Assembly: GCA_012512665.1 (NCBI GenBank)
Contig: JAAZDU010000105.1
Span: 1 to 8,660 of the forward strand
DNA: 8,660 nt
Source: Bacillota bacterium
GTDB taxonomy: Bacteria; Bacillota; Dethiobacteria; DTU022; JAAZDU01
Direction of reading: 5' to 3'
In this document: piece by piece, positions 4,843 through 8,660 of the stretch
Layout: each line of letters opens with the position of its first letter
Position numbering within the stretch: the stretch's first letter is position 1
The notes under the pieces: generated by a model
What the model was told of the DNA's origin: nothing
Databases searched by the model: none
The model's input: only the letters and a program-made list of their open reading frames with translations
Position numbers and translations under genes: made by a program

Positions 4843-6792
4843 GTGATGAGTAAGAAATATTATCTGAAGGAATTTGCTTCTAGCTTAAAAAATAAAAGCG
4901 AAAATAATTTGGAACAGCAAGTCAAGGCCCTCTATTTTTTTTTAGGAGATTTTTTTGGTGCCGAGGAGCTGGTCATGAGGGCCGGCAAAATGGATGCTCT
5001 GCCACTTATTCGCTCAGGGAAGATAGAAAAAAAGGTTCTGGGCCTGCAAAAAGTTGTCTTTGAAGATCCCACCCTGGACAAATTACCCGAGCGCAGCGAA
5101 ATCCCTTTGCTCTTAAATAAAATCGAGGATAAAATTGCCAGCATGATGGCCAGAAAAGCCCTCGTCGAATCTATTGAGCAAAGGGTAAACAGAAAAATGC
5201 AGGAACGCTATGAAGATTATATCCTGGATCTTAAAAGGGAACTTTTAAAAGAGCAGGGTGGGCCTGAAAATCCCCAGACCTTAAAAAAATATGCCTTGCT
5301 GGAAAAAATTCGTTCCCGACATCTGTCCCGTTCTGCCATGGAACAGCTTCGCCCGCAAAGCCTGGAGGAGATAGTGGGGCAGGAAAGGGGAGTTGCTGCA
5401 CTTATGTCCAAAATTGCATCTCCTTTTCCCCAGCATATTATTATTTATGGGCCTCCGGGCGTGGGCAAGACAGCGGCGGCGCGGCTTGCCCTGGAGGCAG
5501 CCAAAAAAATGCCCCACACCCCCTTTCCGGAAGATGCACCTTTTGTGGAAGTGGATGGGACAACCCTGCGCTGGGACCCGAGAGAAGCGTCAAACCCATT
5601 GCTGGGCTCCGTGCATGATCCCATTTACCAGGGTGCAAAAAAGGACCTGATCGAAGGCGGCATTCCCGAGCCCAAGCCCGGACTGGTGACGGAAGCACAC
5701 GCAGGCGTGCTTTTCATTGATGAGATCGGGGAGATGGACATAAGGCTGCAAAACAAACTTCTTAAGGTCTTGGAGGATAAAAAGGTCATACTGGAATCAT
5801 CTTACTACGACCCTTTGGATCCCCAGGTTCCCAAATATATAAAAGAAATTTTTGAGAACGGTTTGCCGGCGGACTTTCTGCTCGTGGGTGCCACCACACG
5901 CTCTCCCCAGGAAATAAGCCCGGCTTTGCGTTCACGCTGTACCACTGTTTACTTTGAGCCCCTTTCCCCTGCAGATATCAGGCAGATTGCGCGCCAGGGG
6001 GCTGCCCGTTTAAATATCACACTTACCAGTGGAGCGGAAGAAATCATCAGCCAGTACACAAACCAGGGCCGAACCGCCGTCAACTTGCTGGCCGATGCCT
6101 ATGGCCTGCTCCTTTACAAGCAGCAGCAAGGAGCAGCAGGCAAAGATTCTAACGTCCTGGATGAGGAGCTAATGTTAGAGGTGATACGCAGCAACAGGCT
6201 CACCTCCCTGGCAAAAAGAAAAGATACGAGCAGACCGCGCATAGGCCGCGTCTTTGGCTTAGCTACAGCCGGTTATTCCGGCAGCGTGCTGGAAATTGAA
6301 GCCGTAGCCTTCCCTGCTTCCTTGCCGGGAAAGGGCCGCCTGCGCTTTAACGAAGCGGCTGGCACTATGGCCAGGGACTCAGTCTACAATGCAGCCTCGG
6401 TGCTTCGCCATCTAACAGGAATGGATATTAATGATTTTGACCTGCACATTAATATCGTTGGCGGGGCCAATGTGGACGGGCCCTCGGCAGGCGTTGCTGT
6501 TTTCCTGGCCATTTACAGCGCTGTGAAAAAAGTATATTTGCGCCAGGATATGGCCTTCAGCGGGGAGCTTTCCCTGCAGGGCTTTCTTAAACCTGTTGGC
6601 GGCCTTGCCGAAAAGGTTTATGGCGCCCAGCTTGCCGGCATTCAAAAAGTTCTCTTCCCCAGGGAAAACATGGGGGAGCTGCCATCTTCCCTGCGCCAGT
6701 TGGAAATTATTTATGCAAGCCACGTGCGGGAAGTATTACAACAGGCTGTTATACCAATGGATGATAACTTAAAGGAGGGCAGTGCCTCATGA
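4843..6792 (+). CDS. lonC: Lon-like ATP-dependent serine protease (spore-former LonC type)
   Basis: A 649-residue AAA+ protease that lacks the large Lon substrate-binding domain; it matches the Lon family named spore_lon_C, found in endospore formers. An N-terminal helical, partly coiled-coil region (1-165) precedes an AAA+ module with an intact Walker A G-P-P-G-V-G-K-T (203-210), Walker B F-I-D-E (291-294), sensor-1 region V-G-A-T-T-R and an L-R-S-R-C arginine region. The C-terminal Lon peptidase domain has S548 in D-G-P-S-A-G and K591 in G-G-L-A-E-K, 43 residues apart as in E. coli Lon (S679/K722). Both activities should therefore work. I prefer the GTG at 4843, since AAGGGAG (4826-4832) lies 10 nt upstream; ATG 4846 and GTG 4816 are alternatives, the latter lacking a visible site. 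It ends in a 4-nt ATGA overlap with dnaB, so it is probably translationally coupled. Natural substrates are unknown. Confidence 0.9.
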   Translation: MMSKKYYLKEFASSLKNKSENNLEQQVKALYFFLGDFFGAEELVMRAGKMDALPLIRSGKIEKKVLGLQKVVFEDPTLDKLPERSEIPLLLNKIEDKIASMMARKALVESIEQRVNRKMQERYEDYILDLKRELLKEQGGPENPQTLKKYALLEKIRSRHLSRSAMEQLRPQSLEEIVGQERGVAALMSKIASPFPQHIIIYGPPGVGKTAAARLALEAAKKMPHTPFPEDAPFVEVDGTTLRWDPREASNPLLGSVHDPIYQGAKKDLIEGGIPEPKPGLVTEAHAGVLFIDEIGEMDIRLQNKLLKVLEDKKVILESSYYDPLDPQVPKYIKEIFENGLPADFLLVGATTRSPQEISPALRSRCTTVYFEPLSPADIRQIARQGAARLNITLTSGAEEIISQYTNQGRTAVNLLADAYGLLLYKQQQGAAGKDSNVLDEELMLEVIRSNRLTSLAKRKDTSRPRIGRVFGLATAGYSGSVLEIEAVAFPASLPGKGRLRFNEAAGTMARDSVYNAASVLRHLTGMDINDFDLHINIVGGANVDGPSAGVAVFLAIYSAVKKVYLRQDMAFSGELSLQGFLKPVGGLAEKVYGAQLAGIQKVLFPRENMGELPSSLRQLEIIYASHVREVLQQAVIPMDDNLKEGSAS

Positions 6793-8129
6793 ATGAAGGA
6801 AAAGATCGCCTCCCTCCCCAAAATATTGAAGCTGAGCAGTCTGTTTTAGGAGCCATGCTGATAGAAAAGGAAGCCCTTCTTACAGGCGCAGAACTCTTGC
6901 GCCCCCAGGATTTTTATAAAGAAAGCCACCGCCTTATTTTTTCTTCTCTTCTCTCTCTGGCGGAAAAAGGCGATGCAGTTGACCTGGTTACACTGACTGA
7001 AGAACTGCGCCGGCAAAAAATTCTCGATGATGTTGGCGGCGTTACTTACCTGACGACCTTGGCCAATGCCACGCCCACCGCAGCCCATATTGAATATCAC
7101 GCCCGCATTGTCAAAGAAAAGGCAATCCTGCGCAATCTTATTCAGGCTGCAACTACCATCGTAAAAAAAAGTTATGATGCCGACCAGGAAGCAACAGAGA
7201 TTCTAGACGAAGCAGAACAATTAATTTTTGAGGTTGCCACCGCTAAAGATAGAAAAAGTTTTGTTCCGCTGAAAGATGTCCTGAGCGATACCTTTAAACG
7301 CATAGAGAAATTATATGAGCGCAAAAGCGGCGTCACCGGGCTGCCCACAGGTTTTCATGATTTCGATAATATTACGTCAGGGCTGCAGCCATCGGACCTG
7401 GTGATCATAGCTGCCAGGCCGAGCATGGGTAAAACCACGCTGGCTTTAAATATGGCACAATTTATTGCTGTTCATGAGAAACAGCCCGTTGCTTTTTTCA
7501 GCCTGGAGATGTCCCGGGAACAGCTGGCACAGCGCTTATTATGCGCCCAGGCTGAAGTAGATGCTCACCGGTTAAGAAGAGGATATCTTTCCAGTGAAGA
7601 CTGGCCAAAACTTACAAAAGCTGTTGGGCCTCTTTCCCAGGCCCCGCTCTATATAGATGATACGGCAGCCATCTCAGTGATGGAGATGCGTGCTAAAGCG
7701 CGGCGGCTTAAAATGGAAAAAGGCCTGTCGGCCATTTTTGTGGACTACCTGCAGCTGATGCAGGGTGGAGGCAGGGCAGAAAACCGGCAGCAGGAAATCT
7801 CCGCCATCTCCCGCTCCTTAAAAGCTTTGGCCAAGGAGCTGAACTGCCCGGTTGTAGCCCTTTCCCAGTTAAGCAGGGCTGTTGAGCAGCGCAACGACAA
7901 AAGGCCCATATTAAGCGACTTGTTGGAATCAGGAGGCATTGAAGCCAATGCAGACCTTGTCTCCTTTATCTACAGGGATGATTATTACAATCCTAATACA
8001 GACAGGCCGCATATTACTGAAGTTATCATTGCCAAACAGCGCAATGGGCCGACGGGTAAGATAGAGCTTTATTTTATGGACAGCTTTAATAAGTTTTTAA
8101 ATATCGCCCCCGAACACCAGGATATCTGA
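6789..8129 (+). CDS. dnaB: Replicative DNA helicase DnaB (DnaC in Bacillus)
   Basis: A full-length 446-residue hexameric replicative helicase that unwinds DNA at the fork. The N-terminal DnaB domain begins with P-P-Q-N-I-E-A-E-Q-S-V-L-G-A-M-L (about 9-24), followed by a linker and the RecA-like ATPase domain. Walker A is A-R-P-S-M-G-K-T (209-216), the H1a region is F-S-L-E-M-S, Walker B is D-Y-L-Q-L (319-323), and the C-terminal K-Q-R-N-G-P-T-G (arginine R418) closes the active site. The motif usually written D-L-R-E-S-G appears here as D-L-L-E-S-G, a variant I believe also occurs in related Clostridia. The ATG at 6789 overlaps the lonC stop and has AAAGGAGG at 6771-6778, 10 nt upstream. No intein or frameshift is visible. 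Confidence 0.97.
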   Translation: MNEGKDRLPPQNIEAEQSVLGAMLIEKEALLTGAELLRPQDFYKESHRLIFSSLLSLAEKGDAVDLVTLTEELRRQKILDDVGGVTYLTTLANATPTAAHIEYHARIVKEKAILRNLIQAATTIVKKSYDADQEATEILDEAEQLIFEVATAKDRKSFVPLKDVLSDTFKRIEKLYERKSGVTGLPTGFHDFDNITSGLQPSDLVIIAARPSMGKTTLALNMAQFIAVHEKQPVAFFSLEMSREQLAQRLLCAQAEVDAHRLRRGYLSSEDWPKLTKAVGPLSQAPLYIDDTAAISVMEMRAKARRLKMEKGLSAIFVDYLQLMQGGGRAENRQQEISAISRSLKALAKELNCPVVALSQLSRAVEQRNDKRPILSDLLESGGIEANADLVSFIYRDDYYNPNTDRPHITEVIIAKQRNGPTGKIELYFMDSFNKFLNIAPEHQDI

Positions 8130-8135
8130 TCCACA

Positions 8136-8163
8136 CAAGGCATTTGGTGCAAGGCATTTGGTG
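8136..8163 (+). repeat. Perfect 14-bp tandem duplication
   Basis: CAAGGCATTTGGTG occurs twice without a spacer (8136-8149 and 8150-8163), starting 7 nt after the dnaB stop codon. It is outside the coding region and is not part of the hairpin that follows. Confidence 0.95.
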
Positions 8164-8189
8164 GTTGATAACCTGTATTTACATTCGCT

Positions 8190-8264
8190 GCCTGTTACCC
8201 CCCAGCACTTAAGAGAGCTTTTCGTGAGTTAGCTCAAGTTATGTCGTGCTGGGAGCTAACAGGC
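8190..8264. repeat. 75-nt imperfect inverted repeat after dnaB, possible terminator
   Basis: GCCTGTTACCCCCCAGCAC (8190-8208) and GTGCTGGGAGCTAACAGGC (8246-8264) pair at 17 of 19 positions; the two mismatches lie in the middle. Inside, GAGCT (8215-8219) pairs with AGCTC (8231-8235). The sequence after the right arm, AATTTGTTTG, is only weakly T-rich, so termination of the rplI-lonC-dnaB transcript is plausible but not clear. GTTAGCTC (8228-8235) can also pair with GAGCTAAC (8253-8260) in the right arm, which gives a competing fold. Confidence 0.75.
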
Positions 8265-8267
8265 AAT

Positions 8268-8295
8268 TTGTTTGCAAGTATGGCTATTTTATGTT
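8268..8295 (+). promoter_or_regulatory. Weak promoter-like pair upstream of the 177-nt structure
   Basis: TTGTTT (8268-8273) and TATGTT (8290-8295) are separated by 16 nt and would start + strand transcription near 8302, about 15 nt before the structured segment. Both hexamers deviate from consensus. I found no better candidate on the - strand on the other side of the structure (only GATAGT, 8513-8508, without a usable -35). Confidence 0.25.
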
Positions 8296-8316
8296 GTGCC
8301 CCCGGCTGCCTTTTAA

Positions 8317-8493
8317 GCAATAATCCGCTCTCTTCGCCTTTAAAGCAATTAAGCCTCCTCGCAAGGCTTCCGGTGGGCGACCGCTGCGAGTTCGCCCCCT
8401 GCTCACCTTGCGGTTTTTGACCTCCTGTCAAAAAGCCCACCTTCAGCCTACGATTCACTGTTGCTTTATAAGGTCTCGAGAGAGTCATATTGC
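8317..8493. ncRNA. Candidate structured RNA of about 177 nt with 6S-like architecture
   Basis: One nested fold explains almost the whole segment. GCAATA (8317-8322) pairs with TATTGC (8488-8493), CTCTCT (8328-8333) with AGAGAG (8479-8484), and CCTTTAAAGCAA (8337-8348) with TTGCTTTATAAGG (8461-8473, one bulged T). A central bubble follows; one side carries the hairpin AAGCCT/AGGCTT (8351-8356/8364-8369), the other is 19 unpaired nt (8442-8460). The apical part is closed by GGTGGGC/GCCCACC (8372-8378/8435-8441) and contains ACCGC/GCGGT (8380-8384/8410-8414) and TTTTTGAC/GTCAAAAA (8414-8421/8427-8434). Interrupted closing stem, central bubble and size match 6S RNA; the small hairpin falls on the 3' side of the bubble, as in E. 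coli 6S, if the - strand is transcribed. Strand is unresolved because the better promoter-like pair is on the + strand. Alternatives are another structured RNA or a fold-back element. Confidence 0.45.
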
Positions 8494-8596
8494 AACAATT
8501 TCACCCCACTATCATCTTCCAAGCCAAAATATAATTTTTTAAATACAAAGCTGCTTTAAAAGCCCTTTTAGAACAACAGGGACGAAGAACAGTTAT

Positions 8597-8625
8597 TTGA
8601 CAGCAGCATGCCTCTTTGTTAAAGT
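8597..8625 (+). promoter_or_regulatory. Near-consensus sigma-A promoter facing out of the window
   Basis: A perfect -35 TTGACA (8597-8602) is followed after the ideal 17 nt by TAAAGT (8620-8625), which keeps the critical first T, second A and last T of the -10. Transcription would begin at about 8632-8634 and run rightward into a unit not included here. Confidence 0.65.
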
Positions 8626-8660
8626 GGTGGCGGATAAAGCTGCTTGGAAAATCCTCTTTA

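Larger units (their letters stand above)
8130..8660. other. 531-nt non-coding region after dnaB, rich in repeats and secondary structure
   Basis: No open reading frame here resembles a protein I know. From left to right it holds a 14-bp tandem duplication (8136-8163), a small GGTT-GAT-AACC palindrome (8163-8173), a 75-nt hairpin (8190-8264), a weak promoter-like pair (8268-8295), a 177-nt multi-helix structure (8317-8493), an AT-rich stretch (about 8526-8570) and an outward-facing promoter (8597-8625). The only sizeable reading frame (84 codons on the - strand, 8234-8488) runs through the helices and has no family resemblance. Confidence 0.8.

Noticed and set aside
8371..8400. GGTGG followed by ACCGC looked like a T-box antiterminator core
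   Set aside because: The spacing between the two parts is 3 nt instead of about 1, there is no recognisable specifier stem or terminator with a T tract, and no aminoacyl-tRNA synthetase or amino acid gene follows within the window.
8386..8407. GAGTTCGCC resembles a tRNA T-loop
   Set aside because: The conserved A of the T-loop is absent, and no acceptor, D or anticodon stems can be placed around it.
8234..8488. An 84-codon open reading frame on the - strand over the structured region
   Set aside because: The translation resembles no family I know and is rich in G, Q, R and K without a core; the frame is better explained by the GC-rich helices of the 177-nt element.
1..8660. CRISPR arrays, transposases, integrases, toxin-antitoxin pairs or other defence genes
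   Set aside because: None are visible; the window is a conserved housekeeping cluster followed by non-coding DNA.

Overview
The window looks like the chromosome of a spore-forming, anaerobic, low-to-moderate-GC Firmicute (class Clostridia; Peptococcaceae or Thermoanaerobacterales-like is my best guess). The evidence is the conserved order DUF951-ychF, then rpsF-ssb-rpsR, then rplI-(Lon-like protease)-dnaB, strong AGGAGG-type ribosome binding sites, frequent GTG/TTG starts, and a Lon homologue of the type I know from endospore formers. All eight confidently named genes plus one MazG-like gene lie on the + strand, and nothing in the first 8.1 kb suggests a mobile element.

Layout. At 73-1426 a small DUF951 protein is followed by the ribosome-associated NTPase YchF. 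At 1513-2547 lies an AI-2E family (PerM/YtvI-like) membrane protein. At 2568-3849 is a classical translation/replication operon: a candidate promoter, rpsF (S6, with an unusual long Glu-rich tail), ssb (overlapping rpsF and starting at TTG), rpsR (S18 with a complete Cys3His zinc-site signature) and a strong intrinsic terminator. At 3933-4244 is a MazG-like gene. At 4363-8129 are rplI (L9), a Lon-like ATP-dependent protease (lonC) and dnaB; lonC and dnaB overlap by 4 nt (ATGA). The yybS-gdpP pair that sits between rpsR and rplI in Bacillus is absent here.

The genes jointly cover 30S subunit components (S6 and S18 are direct partners on the platform), a 50S protein (L9), single-strand DNA protection (SSB), the replicative helicase (DnaB), a ribosome-linked NTPase and a quality-control protease. 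It is a housekeeping growth cluster, not an accessory island.

The most interesting part is the 531-nt non-coding tail after dnaB (8130-8660). It holds a perfect 14-bp tandem duplication, a 75-nt hairpin whose 3' arm has two mutually exclusive partners, and a 177-nt segment (8317-8493) that folds into a long nested multi-helix structure. Its outline (long interrupted closing stem, central bubble with a small hairpin on one side, closed apical domain) is that of 6S RNA, read best on the - strand, though the identity is not proven. The tail ends with a near-consensus sigma-A promoter pointing out of the window. A second notable signal is the rplI start, where a perfect Shine-Dalgarno sequence is separated from the ATG by an 8-bp hairpin.
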